Part shown: positions 48,711-60,008 of the stretch, one piece after another | Layout of the letters: each line of letters opens with the position of its first letter | Position numbering within the stretch: position 1 is the first letter of the stretch | NCBI GenBank assembly: GCA_959347315.1 | Contig: OY365807.1 | Location: 11,933,287 to 11,997,286 of the forward strand | DNA: 64,000 nt | Source: Bimastos eiseni | Taxonomy: Eukaryota > Annelida > Clitellata > Crassiclitellata > Lumbricidae | Direction: 5' to 3' | Program-made: the position numbers and the translations under genes | The notes under the pieces: generated by a model | The model's input: the letters and a program-made list of their open reading frames with translations, nothing else | What the model was told of the DNA's origin: nothing | Databases searched by the model: none

Positions 48711-49060
48711 ATTCAATTCAATTCCATATTCGTTTAATCAAAAACAAGCTGACTGCTGACAAACCGCAACTAATTTAAAAAGTTAATTTTAGTACAATAA
48801 ATGCACCAGAGTCAGACACCTAAACTTATTCTATAGTTCTTAAATAGTTTTTCTATAGTTCTTCTACAGCCCCTTAGTTCAAAACATATCTCTATAAAGG
48901 AGGCGAGGCATGAAGTTGCGGTCGTCCTTGCGTGCACGTAAGGTGAATTCATGGGTCCGTGGCCGCAGGTTGAACTTGCAAGAACGAGGTGCAGGCAAGT
49001 GTTTCCTCAGGTCATGATCGGGGTTAATTAAAATGTTCCTAAACAATAGTCAGATTAGAT
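48711..49060 (-). mobile_element. LINE 3' end relic
   Basis: Read on the minus strand, a frame gives HDLRKHLPAPRSCKFNLRP followed by HEFTLRARKDDRNFMPRLL and YRDMF before a stop. This resembles the C-terminal tail (a NLRPR...F..R.L..D block) of several non-LTR retrotransposon ORF2 proteins. The 3' side is bounded by an (ATTGAATTGAAT)-type tail at about 48711-48730. Only the C-terminal end remains. Confidence 0.6.
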
Positions 49061-50064
49061 TAGAAAGTGAATTAGAAGCAATCTCGTCAGTTACATTTCA
49101 ATTCCTATACAGATCGACTCCAATCCAATCCAGTTCGTTCTAATCTGGAATTATAAGAAGAACTGTTCCAGGGAATTGGATGTAGGATGTATACAGAGAG
49201 AGAGCTAAATGGATCGATGGTCGTTGATGATATTGGATAGACGAAGTCACTGTTGCAAACGCGATCGAATGATCGAAATTGATCCTATCTTCATGGATCA
49301 CTAAGTGCTAAGTGGAATGCGATACATGGACATAAACGACGTGACTGCGATATCGTTGACCGACGGATGGACGAACCAATGGACAACGGGAAGGATGAAC
49401 GGATGGATGGATGGGTGGACGGACGGACGGACGGACGGATGGATGGATGGATGGATGGATGGACGGACAGACGGATGGACTACAAGAGTGGATTGATGGA
49501 TTGGATAGACGGATGCGTGGAATGGTCGGTAGGTTGCTGGATAGCTGTGTGGGTTAGGTGGATAACTTCTTTGAACTCAATGCAGGACTAATGTACCACT
49601 CAGAGGCGGCGATTTCGTTTGATGGGTGGGGGGACATCCAATGAGATAGGTGAGATATGTGGGGTGGAAACGTATAACGTATCCCCTCTCTGTAAATGGT
49701 GATCGCCGCCTCTGGTATCACCCTAGCGGAGACCCTTATTAACGTCTTATTAATTATTCACGTCAGAATAAACACAGGCTGGCATCCATTAAGTGCAAGA
49801 GCCCAGAGTCCTTGTATTTAGATTCCCTGCTCAGTTTTGTTTCCTGCTCAGCTTTCAACAATTCAAGAAGAAGATGAAACCTTTTTTGTATCAGATGAAT
49901 TGCAATATTTTTGATCGTTGTTGTCATCTCAAACTAACTCCTGACAATCTTTAAACAATCCAGTGATCTATTTAGCGGCTCTCTTCACAACACTCCTGTC
50001 AGAGCATTCTCGTTCAGTATTACTGCCGTGATCTGCTTGTCTATGTTTTCCACCAACCTAATCA
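49061..50064. other. No gene seen
   Basis: Apart from the GGAT/GGAC array, unique DNA. GAGGCGGCGATTTCGTTTG (49602) is partly mirrored by GATCGCCGCCTCTGG (49701), a weak inverted repeat of about 10 bp. Confidence 0.55.
49375..49505. repeat. (GGAT)n/(GGAC)n microsatellite
   Basis: GGATGGATGGATGGACGGAC-type repeats. Confidence 0.9.
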
Positions 50065-50128
50065 CTGCCTCAGTATCGTTGTAGGCCTACATACCCGGGA
50101 AAAGTGTACTCAACGATACTGAGGCAGC
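50065..50128. repeat. Perfect 16-bp inverted repeat at LINE relic 5' edge
   Basis: CTGCCTCAGTATCGTT at 50065-50080 and its exact inverse at 50113-50128, with a 32-bp spacer. The right arm lies inside the reverse transcriptase reading frame (the TILRQ codons). Confidence 0.9.
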
Positions 50129-50700
50129 GCCTGAGAAGGCACGTGGAGGGTGTGGAAGCTGAAGAATAGGCGAGATTCAGAGCAGAGAGAAGCACCATTG
50201 ACCAACTGTTTGTGGTCACACAACTATCGGTAAAAATATTTTGAAAGGAACAAAGTCCTATTATAACAATTTCATAGACTTCAAGCAAGGAGGATGAGAG
50301 GAGGCTGCTTGAGGCGGAAATGAACTGGCTCAGATCTATTTCGGGAAATAGTAGAGGGACATGATCTGAAATGACATGATCTGAAATGACATGATCTGAA
50401 AGGAACTGGGCCAAGAACAAGCAATAATCGATAAAATCAGGAAAAAAGGCTTCCATGGTTTGGTCATGTGACCAGAATGGACAACAAAAGGTTGCCACTG
50501 GCGGTACTACATAGCCACTGAGAAGGAGCAAGAAGCAAAGGGAGACCAAGAAAACCTGGATGGACAATATTAGAGAAGATACGAGGAAGGCGAACGTGGA
50601 TATGAGAGAGACGGTAGAAATGGCTAAAGACAGAAATGTATGAAGACGTTTCGTTGAGACCTCATGAATCGTCGGCGCAATATGAAAAAAATGAAATGAA
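50081..50700 (+). mobile_element. Internally deleted non-LTR retrotransposon relic
   Basis: The + strand frames read PGKVYSTILRQRLRRHVEGV, then EQREAPLTNCLW-type sequence corresponding to AGFR..RSTIDQLFVV, then NNFIDFKQ (RT motif A start, normally FIDF.KAFD). It then jumps to the C-terminal region: WFGHVTRMDNKRLPLAV, SKGRPRKTWMDNIREDTR and TVEMAKDRNVWRRFV. The middle of the reverse transcriptase, including the YADD box, is missing. A 321-codon open frame on the opposite strand (50070-51035) overlaps it and I judge it spurious. Confidence 0.8.
50358..50402. repeat. 15-bp tandem triplication
   Basis: Three copies of GACATGATCTGAAAT inside the LINE relic. Confidence 0.92.
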
Positions 50701-51183
50701 TTACTGTAAACACCGATGAAACACGCCCGAACATTTGCATGAATATATGCATCAGATGCATCAATGCATGTATGCATGCATTCTTCTGTGCTTGTATGTC
50801 TATATCTTGGACCATAAAACCATAATCGTAAAGCATATTCGGCTGCCAATTCCTTTGATGGCATGGCTGCTAGGGAACCAGCTGGCGTCGGCGGAATGGC
50901 AGTGAACCAGTGGGTATGGTGTTGGACGAGGTCATATGAGCGAGATAAGAAGATGGCGACTCGACACCAGATGGAGCCACCGGGTATTTTATGTCCATCC
51001 TGGTTCCATGGGTGGCCAATTGGAAAACTGAGCAACGTTCGCGAAGAGTTGAAGCGATATCTTGGAGCATAAAACCATTCCTTTGTGTCGTGGATAAAAA
51101 GAAAACTGGACCAGAGGAAAGGATAAGGGCGTTTGACCGATAGACTGTTACGGTGATGACTACGAACATAGGGATGAATATTG

Positions 51184-51305
51184 ATGACGATGAGGAATAT
51201 TGATGACGATGATGACGATGACGATAATTATTATTAATAAGATGATGACGAGATGATGATTATGATGATGATGAATAGGAGAAGGAGGAGGAGGAGGAGG
51301 AGGAG
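51184..51305. repeat. (GAT)n and (GGA)n microsatellites
   Basis: GATGACGATGATGACGATGA followed by GGAGGAGGAGGAGG. Confidence 0.9.
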
Positions 51306-51509
51306 TAAGGAGAGACAAAGGAAGGGAGGGTGAAATAAAGGATTAGGGAAAGAGGTATTTAGCAAAGAATGACCGCAACGCAGCTAGGCTGATGGATTGA
51401 CGATGGCGATAACGATGATGACGATGATGACGATGATGTCAGAGACGAGACAGTGATTGTTATGTACGTCTGTGCTTACGTTCGTCGTCTGTGTCTTCGT
51501 CCGTTTCAG

Positions 51510-51897
51510 ACTCGACGACCAGACGAACAAAGACTGTGCCACTCCTCCGCCTCTCCCTCCGACACAACAGTCGCTGTCGAACGACCCTTTCACGCGTTCT
51601 CCCCTCAACTCGAAGCTAGCGGCCACTCGTTCGAGGGACAACTCCCCAGCGGGGGCAGGAGCCACAGGGACCGCCTGCCCTCCCGCCCGTCCCACCGTGC
51701 CGTCCTCCAACTCCCTGGCCGCCCTTCGAAGCGCCAGTACGACCGACAGCGCTAAGACGAACGCTCCTACGACGAACACCGGAAGCAACCACGTCCAGCC
51801 ATCGCGCACCGGAAGTTACCACAGCGACCTCTGCCGAACGAGGAACACCCTCAGCGACTCACCGCTCAGAGCGAGCAGCCTCGATGTTGCCACTAAG
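51510..51897 (+). CDS. Candidate synaptotagmin-7 linker exon (Ser/Thr/Pro-rich)
   Basis: This is a 388-bp open segment, richer in GC than its surroundings. The left acceptor is a pyrimidine-rich tract ending CCGTTTCAG at 51509, and the right donor is CACTAAG|GTAGAT at 51897/51898. The encoded peptide is low in hydrophobic residues and rich in Ser, Thr, Pro and Ala (for example TPPPLPPTQQSLSNDPF, GSYHSDL and NTLSDSPLRASSLDVATK). That composition suits the disordered, alternatively spliced region between the transmembrane segment and C2A of SYT7. It enters in phase 2 and leaves in phase 0; the SYT7 acceptor at 60813 is also phase 0, on the same strand. No sequence motif proves homology. The reverse strand is also open over much of this segment, so it could be a non-coding GC-rich patch or part of another gene. 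Confidence 0.45.
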
Positions 51898-53779
51898 GTA
51901 GATGACGACAACGTCTCAATTAGGCAGAGAAAATTTCACGTAGGGTAGACCACAGGCATAGTGTATGGTAAGATTGGTTAGGGTATGGTCGGGATAGTGT
52001 ACGGAAGTGGTGTCAAAACGTATTGCACAAAGGGTCGAAACAAGCTGTTGTGTAACTCACTGCGGCTGATGCTTCTTAATAACAAATAATAACTTCTTAA
52101 TAAGTAGTTTAACTTAGAATAGAGGAATTAACATATTATGTTGCTGGTGTATAATTTCAGCCGAATGAATAATTTCCCTTGAATTTGATGAAATTTTGGG
52201 TCTATTTAACAGCATAGGCATAGTTAATTGTTCGATAGCTGGCACTTTAATGTCCAGCAACTTAAGGGACCCGAAAATGCCACCGAGAGTAACATGAACA
52301 TGCATGACACCGTAATAATATTATGATTTCGATTGAATCTTGAAGTTATATATGGCACCAACAGTTTGGTTTGCTTCAAAAATATATTAGCGTCATAATA
52401 ATTGTTTACTTCCCCTTTATCACAGAGCATATATTATGTGATGAAGACTTCGACATGATCTGAAAAATTAAAACAATAACTTCAGTTATTACTAAAATAA
52501 TTCATAGCACAGAGAGTAATTAAAGTTCCCTGTGAAGAAGTAGCGCTATAGACCCCTGCATTATTCTGTCACGGGTGCGCATGTAGGATATAAGTTATTG
52601 TAGAATATAGCTACATTTTGCTTATTATACTTGTGAACAATTCCCTCTAATCAATAAGTAATTAAAAACAATTTGACTTGTCACTGGATCTGTGCAATAC
52701 TACAAATACTTTACAGAGGGTTTTAAATATCAGGTGGCCGACAGTGCTGGATCGCTGAATACATTTTTATAATTAGTTTCATAGGAGAAAGTGATTAATC
52801 ACTCCAGTCCGTTGAAACGGAACGACATATAAATTGATAGGCCAATGAAGGCAAAGTTCTGTTCCTCGTATACTGCAACAGGGACGGCTTTGTTCTGGTT
52901 TTTCATTTGATAAACTGACTTTGGCTGCATTACGAAGTCTGTTTTTTTGGCCATAAAGTTCTTTCGTAGAACTGATCCAGTTGGATCTCGAGAACAAGGT
53001 CTGGGCCGTTCTAAGTAACATCTCTACTAAGAGGAACGTGCGGGTGAAACGTGCCCTGACTAATATTTATCAGAAATTTTCCGTAAAGACTGTTCTTCGG
53101 CCCGTATCGATTCGTTAAACTTTGATGTAAATTCAGATTCAGATATATGGGCTAACTGGGAGCGAACAGAAATGAAATTAGGCCTAAAGTGATCTTGCCC
53201 TAAATGGCCAGAATTTTAAAGCAGTGAGAATAGGACACCAAAAACCGATTTACGGGCCACTTTTGCAGTTTGGGAACAACTGGCATAGAGTATGATAGGT
53301 AGGACTGGGTAGGTTTAGGTAGGTGATGTATGATACAACGTACTGTATAGGGTTGTCGGTTGCATGGGGCACAGTAGGGCAAATGCCGACCAATGCTATG
53401 CTTACGGATGGCTAATGGTTTGAATAGAAACAGGATAGTCACATGGTTCGAAGGTTTGCAAAGTCTTATAATATTGATCGCCTAAGGGACAAGATTGATT
53501 TCTGTTTTCCTTTCAAGAAAACCCTGATGAGCTTAAAGTAACTTCGGATAATTAATTAATTTAATTAATTAAATTATTGTTTATTTTTCTTCTAAAATTA
53601 ACATTACCACAGCTACATCAAGCGAAATAGGCGCCAAAGGCCTTAGATGTAAAATGCATTTATATAGCGCCGGGTCGTCTAATGCCGTCCAAAGCCGCTT
53701 AGTATTTCACGGACTGGTTGTCCTCTCGACAAAGGTCTTTTGCGCCGTTCCCCAACCGCGATGCGTTAATCAGATAATT
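51898..53779. other. No gene seen
   Basis: Unique AT-rich DNA, presumably intron if the 51510 exon is real. GGTTTAGGTAGGT-type short repeats near 53310. Confidence 0.55.
53648..53705 (-). repeat. Retroposon 3' end fragment
   Basis: TGCATTTATATAGCGCCGGG followed by TCGTCTAATGCCG. This is the inverse GGCGCTATATAAA 3' motif. Confidence 0.5.
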
Positions 53780-54480
53780 AAATTGGATCGTGGTAAATGA
53801 AAGCGAGGTTGTTCGGTCCACGATGCCACTACATCACGTGACCCGATTAGCCATCATCGCACGACCCGATCGGCATCACGTGCCTTCCATAACCTCCTTT
53901 TCCATTTAACGTCTTCTCGTCCGATCCACAGCAGATGCCCGAACTAGGAAAGCTTCCTCTGTTCGATCAATCCGTGCATAATCCTTTCCACTCCAGCGGT
54001 CTTCAAGACCCTCTCATTTGTCTTTCTTATAGTCAATGATGCCGCGAAATGCGCTGAATCTCATCTGCTCATCCCTCTTTATGGTCCAGCTTTCATTGCC
54101 ATAATTGTCACCAGCCACATACTGTCTTTATCGGTCTTTTTAAGATTCTGCCACTTTCTACACCTTTTCAATGCTGTCCCAGCGCAAGTGTTCCATCTCT
54201 ACTATAGTCTTCAACGAATCGCTTTGCAATGTATACTGAAAGCCCTCGGTAAGAAGCTAGCCAAGAAATTGAAGTATGTCAACGTGCTGTGCTCTAAGCG
54301 GTTGCCCTATACCTTCTGTCACAAGTGATGACACTGCTTACCGTAGCCTTGGTTTTGCCTAATTTAATCAATAGATCTTATTGCCTCACTTGGCTGCATG
54401 GCTGGTCTAAACGAGTGACCATCTCGTATGGGTTCCAAGACCACCAACAGAACAGTATCATCTGAAATTTACCATTACAT
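53780..54480 (-). mobile_element. Highly decayed non-LTR retrotransposon relic
   Basis: The minus strand, read across frames, gives DDTVLLVV (YADD-box remnant, about 54450), then FLG.LLTEGFQYT (cf. FKYLGSLLTEDG..T). YGNESWTIKRDEQMRFSAF follows (cf. YGSESW.L....E..L.AFE, about 54060-54110). VLKTAGVERIMHGLIEQRKL follows at about 53950-54010. These are consecutive C-terminal blocks of RTE/I-like reverse transcriptases. Many stops and indels indicate an old copy. Confidence 0.65.
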
Positions 54481-55559
54481 TACCTTAATAAACTTGACGA
54501 CCACGCATCCACTGAAACGCACGGTCAGACAGACCGTCGCACATTGACAAATAAGGCGACATGAAAAGCCTTCATCTAACAACGGCGAGGTCATAAATCC
54601 ATTCTGCAGATAACACGTGTCCGCTCGCTTTCCGTCATCCCTGATGAGCGTATCGCCACCATTAAAGTGCGCTTGGTCGCCGGTGTGCAGCTAATGAGTA
54701 TTGCTGACGCTCGGTATTGTCATTCAAGAAGCCCTCGCATTGCGAAGTCCCGCGCAGAAAAAGTCAACGGACATCGGCAGAGCCAGAAGAAAGATGAATT
54801 ATGGGTTCCGGTGGATAGAAGTCACTTCCGCTCTGACCGGCACGGCAAATAAAGACAGCCGAACCCGAGTGCCTCCGTAAAGCGCCGTTCTCATCCGTTC
54901 ACAGATTGGGCTATAAACTAGCGCCACATAAATAATTCGCATTGCCCAATGTAAAGGTCGCTCTAGCATGTTAGACCAACTTGACATCTGTGGACTTCAT
55001 CTCCACAGACTTTACACCAATCTTACATGGCAAACCATCTACCCAGGTATACCCACGTGACCATCCCTCAGACCACCTACTTAAGCACTTCTGCTGCACC
55101 AAATCATGAATAGACCAGCAGCGTATCATGTTATGATCGCACCTTGTGCCAAACGGAAATTTCTACCCTCCTCCCAATAAATCTACTTAACCAGTAACGA
55201 CGTAAACATAAGATATCAGTAAACTGTAATGTAATGTTTCAGCTCTGAACTGCGATTTACTAATTTTCATATAAATACAAGTGAACGACAATTTTTCACA
55301 TAGGCCAGCGCAGTTATCTATTTACTGATATTATTAAATACAATTTTAGTTGTTTATAATTATTATTGTTACATTTATTTAACTCATTATGTTGTTCATA
55401 TGATCCAAGTTCAAGATATAGTTGAATAAAAAAATCATTCCTCTCAAAATTCCCGTTTCCCTTGAGTTGCGTCCTGTTCCATGGCTCCGCCTGATCACCC
55501 CTCGTAACGGTATCACATCCATGAGTTCATTGACCCTTCCGCTAAAGTATCAACAGATG

Positions 55560-55567
55560 TCGTAGCC
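55560..55567. repeat. Left target site duplication of hAT MITE
   Basis: TCGTAGCC, repeated exactly at 55868-55875 on the other side of the element. Confidence 0.92.
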
Positions 55568-55867
55568 CAGAGGTGTAACAAGGTTTTGAAAAGTGGGAGG
55601 CATAATTTTTAAAACATTGCTCAAAGCGCCAGAAAAATTTTTTGCCCCACCCCATTTTTTGGATTTTGCCCTGCCAGAAATTTGAACAATGGAGGAGCAC
55701 AAATTATTTTAACGAAGGTAATTTTAAAAAGCCATTGGATAAACATAAAAAGAAACGATTTGGGGGTCACATGGGGCACTGAACACTAAAACTGGGGGGC
55801 TTTGCCCCCCCCAGTTTTGAAACTAGGGGGCAGGTGCCCCTCTGACCCCCCGCCTGTTACACCCCTG
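55568..55867. mobile_element. Non-autonomous hAT-type MITE (300 bp)
   Basis: The element begins CAGAGGTGTAACAAGG and ends CCTGTTACACCCCTG, giving short imperfect terminal inverted repeats of the CAG.GGTGTAAC type. It is flanked by a perfect 8-bp direct repeat TCGTAGCC (55560-55567 and 55868-55875), the target duplication length of hAT elements. It has no coding capacity. Internally it contains a G-run/C-run foldback (AAAACTGGGGGG near 55789, paired with CCCCCCCCAGTTTT near 55807-55820). Confidence 0.92.
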
Positions 55868-55875
55868 TCGTAGCC
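55868..55875. repeat. Right target site duplication of hAT MITE
   Basis: TCGTAGCC, identical to 55560-55567. Confidence 0.92.
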
Positions 55876-57359
55876 TAATAAGCCACAATAAGCAAATATC
55901 CTAACGACAGAGAGGAACTAGGCAAATAATTTAACAGTGATCAGTCCTCAAAGTTGAGAACGAAATGGCATACTCGTCAATGAATCCTCCCATCTTTCCA
56001 CCATCGAACCAACCAACCATCAACCCTTTATCACACCAGGTTGCCAATTACTTGTCTATCCACTAGCCTCTTCCCTCATTCGGGTCTAGCCAATTACTGA
56101 CCTTCACCTTCACTATGTGAGGCGTTCATTTGCACATTCTACGTACGTGTGAATGGACGTTGAATTACTAGGATTGGACATTCTAATTTCTCGGAAGAAC
56201 ATTATTGTATACGTGCAGGAGATTGTTTCGTCCTTTGGGGCAGCAGTTCCATGCATTTTATAGTCTGCAATCCATAGAAGAATGTGAAAAACATCGTCGG
56301 TTGAGAGTGGTAGTGGCTGGGATGGGTGCGTCAAACCTGATCGTTAGCACTACAGACCTTCTCCATTGATTCGCTGATCTTATTCGATCGTTTGCCCGAA
56401 CCTCTTGCATCAGTTCTGTCTGCGGTGGACACTCAATGCCACTCGATCAACATCTATGCTCTCGATCCATTTCGAGATCTTGTTCGATCTGTTTTCGATT
56501 AGTCATATCCTCAGTATCTCATTATCGAATGATCCATCTTGATCGTAGACTGCACTCCATAATTTTTTATATGGGAGTCCTTCTCTGTTGTCCTTCTCAC
56601 TATAGAAGTCTCGATCATTCTGGCCAATGAGATGATCCTTCCAAGCATTCGATCAACTCCAAGGCTCGTTTCGATCAGTGCCTCGATCATTACCGATCAG
56701 TGTTTTCGATCCATGTTTACTATTCCAGTCGTCGCTCGTCTTGACGAGTGCCTTTCGCTGGCCGATATCAATCACTGCGACTCATGCGCCCTCTGTCTGT
56801 CCGACCGTCCGTCCGTCCGTCTGTCTGTCTGTCGGGCCGATAGAAAGCCTCTGGAATTAATGTTAACGACCCGACGAAGAAGAACCTAATCGCTTATACG
56901 ATAAGCCAACTGGAACATAGCATTTGAAGCATGCTGATGTAAATTATGTCAAGTAGTGTAACTGTAAATGAAAACGCTTTCTATAGCGCCCGTGTGTGGT
57001 CTCAACGCTGTTTTTTGTCTATGAATTTATCAGGTAAGATCCTTCACCTAGGCTGCTATAGGTTGAACGGACTCCACAGTCCACACCCTATAAGGCCCCA
57101 CTTTACGAACTGTGCCAACTCGAGACTCAAAATTATTCTTTATATCAGCCATGATCTGTAATTCTGTATTCAAATCGGCCATCGCAGGAACAGAAGCGCA
57201 AACTCTGACCAGTGTAGCTAACTGGTCCAGGTATATGAGATAAGGTAAATGTAAGTAAGTAGGACCTTGTAATAAATAAGATAGATATTTAAATGCATAA
57301 GTGCAGTGTTGTGCACGTACAAACACACACACACACACTTACATACAGACAAATAACAT
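55876..57359. other. No gene seen
   Basis: A GATC-rich stretch (56340-56720) and a (CCGT)/(CTGT) run (56805-56835). CTTTCTATAGCGCCCG at about 56980 resembles a retroposon 3' end. Confidence 0.55.
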
Positions 57360-57526
57360 AGAGTGCAATAGAGCGAGAGTGAGAGAGAGACAGACAGAGA
57401 GAGAGACAGGCAGACCGACAGACAGACAGAGATAAAGCGAGAGAGATAGAGATAGAGAGAGAAAGAGAGAGAGACAGAGAGAGAGAGAGACAGAGAGACA
57501 GAGAGAGAGACAGAGAGATAGAGATT

Positions 57527-57586
<60 letters not shown>

Positions 57587-57620
57587 AGTGGCGTTTCCAT
57601 CAGAAGGGAACATGAGAAGG

Positions 57621-57659
<39 letters not shown>

Positions 57660-57725
57660 GACAGAAGAGAGACAGAGACAGACAGAGAGAGTGAGTGAGG
57701 GAGAAACAGAGACATAGACAGAGAG
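57360..57725. repeat. (GA)n/(GACA)n tract
   Basis: GAGAGAGACAGACAGAGAGA-type repeats, a pure (GA)n near 57535-57585 and (GACA)n near 57620-57660. The Leu/Ser-rich minus-strand frames are artefacts. Confidence 0.95.
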
Positions 57726-58109
57726 ACAGAGTGGCGAATGGGCGGTCCTATAGGTAACAGCATCAGCGTCTTTCAATGATTCGGTTGTTGTACACCTGCG
57801 GCCATTGCCTTGTAACCGGCGCCACATTCCATTCCCAATCAAATCCAATTCACTACGATATCAACCATCTAATTTCAGCCTTCAAGGACGTTCCTTTTTT
57901 CTTGCCATTCCTTTTATATCTTTGCACGAATCTTCTATAGCGCAGTCATAATTAAAGCACAAGGCCTCAAATGGATGATCGTGACAAAAGGAAGTTCATT
58001 GATTATATCTCGATAGATCATAAAAGTGAGAAATACATGTATGGCGTAGAAATTGAAACAGAAAAGTCAAGTCGTAAGAACTGAAAATCCGCTCCATGGT
58101 GTTTATATA
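57726..58109. other. No gene seen
   Basis: Unique DNA up to the mariner element. TTCTATAGCGC at about 57935 is a possible retroposon tail relic. Confidence 0.55.
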
Positions 58110-58111
58110 TA

Positions 58112-59272
58112 CAGGGTGGCTCAATAAAAAAAATACCCTACCACAAGAAATGCAATTTCTCAACAACAGATAGATTTATCTTTACCAAGCATTTTAAGAT
58201 TTACAGAGGAAAAATTTGCGAACAATTCCTGAAAATTTAAATGAAAACTTTTCGTTGCTTCAAATATTGCAGCTGACTAAATTTAATATTCCGTATTTTC
58301 ACAATAACGCAAAATATGGACAGGAACTTGTAATTTTCAATGTCAGATATCACCTTTAATTGCAAATTCAAAATCTGTTAAGCAGTATGTTCAAAGCATT
58401 GTCGAAGTGTCGGACCCGAGCTTTCACACGAGGTAGAAGTCATTTTGTGAAGCTCAGTGTGGCCTTGTTGATTGAGTCCCGTGGCAGCTTCCCCCCCCCC
58501 CCCCATATTAATTACAAGAGTTTCTTCAGCTCTTCGATGTTCGTTGGCTAGGCATGAAATGCCTTGCAGCACTGAAGCATAGTTCCCTGGACGTGATAAT
58601 TGAGAGGGTTAAGGTCTGGTGAGTTTGGTGGCCATTCATCTTTGCGAATGAAGTCATTGCCGTTAGTGGCAATAAAGTTTTGAGCCAACTTTGCCGTGTG
58701 AGCTGGAAAATAAAATCAGACGGTAGAACTGACTTGCAGTCCTCAAAAAGTGAGGGTAGCAATGTAAAGTTTTGCGTTTACTTTAGCCTTGTCTGTGATG
58801 AAATGCGGTCTTCCCTTACCGTCGTAACACACGCCAGCAGAAACCATGACGTGCTTCGCACACTTGGCTCTTTCAACCACCCGGCGACTTTCGTGAACAT
58901 CGCGTTTTTTGCCGGCAGACGGTCGTTCTGATGTTAACGGGCAGGTTTAGGTAAACTTTTTTCATTTTCCAGCAGGAAAAACGGATTTGAGATAACTGCT
59001 CAACAGATCTTTTAATTTGCATTTAAAGGTGGTGATACTTGACATTGAAAGTACAAGGGCCTGTCCATTTTTTCTGCGTAATTGTGAAACTACAGAATAT
59101 TAAATTTAGGCAGCTGTAATGTTTGAAGCAATGACAAGTTTTCAATGAAATTTGTAGGAATTGTTCGCAAATCTTTCTTCTATAAATCTTAAAAAGTTTG
59201 GTACATGTATCTCTATTGGTTGTTGAGAAATTGCATTTCTTGTGGTGGGGTAATTTTTATTGAGCCACCCTG
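58112..59272 (-). mobile_element. Decayed mariner-like DNA transposon, copy 2
   Basis: This is a 1,161-bp element with long, nearly perfect terminal inverted repeats of about 50 bp. They start CAGGGTGGCTCAATAAAAA on the left, with the inverse ending GAGCCACCCTG at 59272. TA flanks both ends (58110-58111 and 59273-59274). Minus-strand reading recovers a broken transposase: HVMVSAGVCYDGKGR near 58850, AHTAKLAQNFIATNG near 58710, then FIRKDEWPPNSPDLNPL and NYHVQGTML. These are the mariner DDE blocks around the second and third catalytic acidic residues. Stops and frameshifts make it inactive. It lies between the candidate linker exon and the C2A exon of SYT7. Confidence 0.92.
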
Positions 59273-59274
59273 TA

Positions 59275-60008
59275 TATGTATATATATATTTATTTATTCC
59301 GACTCTGTGTGTGCATTAAATCATTATGTATGTATATATAATTGAAATATTTTATAAATGCAGTTCCTCACAAGTTGATCTATGTACATAGCCTTTGAAG
59401 CATTGAAGTGATATGGTGCTCATCAAATGGCGTAAAATAAATTTGCAGAAGCAATTACAAATAGGATTACAATTGTAAATATACTCTAAGTGTGGATCTA
59501 GAAGATATAGAAGACTTCGGTTCCATCAATCGTGGGGGACTTTTTCTTTCCACCCGATCTCTGCCTCGCTTTTAGTTTCTTGCCCTCAGCGTCATCCGCC
59601 GAGGTTTTCACGGCTTCCGGAAGGCAAAGGAGTGGCCCCAACGGGGCATCAGTCGTGTAACTGATATCGACTAAAGCAACGCAGAGGACAAAGGGACGCA
59701 GGGATGGATGTGGGATGGGCATGAGTTAATGGAATCTGGCACTGCCATTACGTCGACCCCAAATCCAAATACTATCGCTATAGTCCTTTCCAACTTCTGC
59801 ATATTTGATTGCGTGTGTCTACATGCATAGTGGTGAATTCATGTGTGTGGCTATCTTCCTGTCTGTCTGTCTGTCTGTGTCTTTCTGTTTCCCGCTCTGT
59901 TCGGCCTAACTTCTTTTCTGTTACTCTTGGAGTATTCATGTGTGCATGTAGGTATGTTCGTTTGTCTGCATGCAATTTGTATGAACGTATAAACTTGAGA
60001 TTGCTTCA
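59275..60008. other. No gene seen
   Basis: Unique DNA with a short (CTGT)n near 59860. Confidence 0.55.

Noticed and set aside
50070..51035. Minus-strand open frame of 321 codons
   Set aside because: It is antisense to a recognisable retrotransposon relic on the + strand and includes the 15-bp triplication. The peptide resembles no family.
51384..51809. Minus-strand open frame of 141 codons with a transmembrane-like start (WLLPVFVVGAFVLALSVVLA)
   Set aside because: It lies antisense to the candidate SYT7 linker exon. Complements of Ala/Ser/Thr-rich codons readily give Val/Leu/Arg/Gly-rich peptides. The end runs into a (GAT)n microsatellite, and no family is recognised.
58492..58504. Run of C residues inside the mariner copy
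   Set aside because: A homopolymer in a dead transposon; possibly a sequencing or slippage artefact, with no sign of function.
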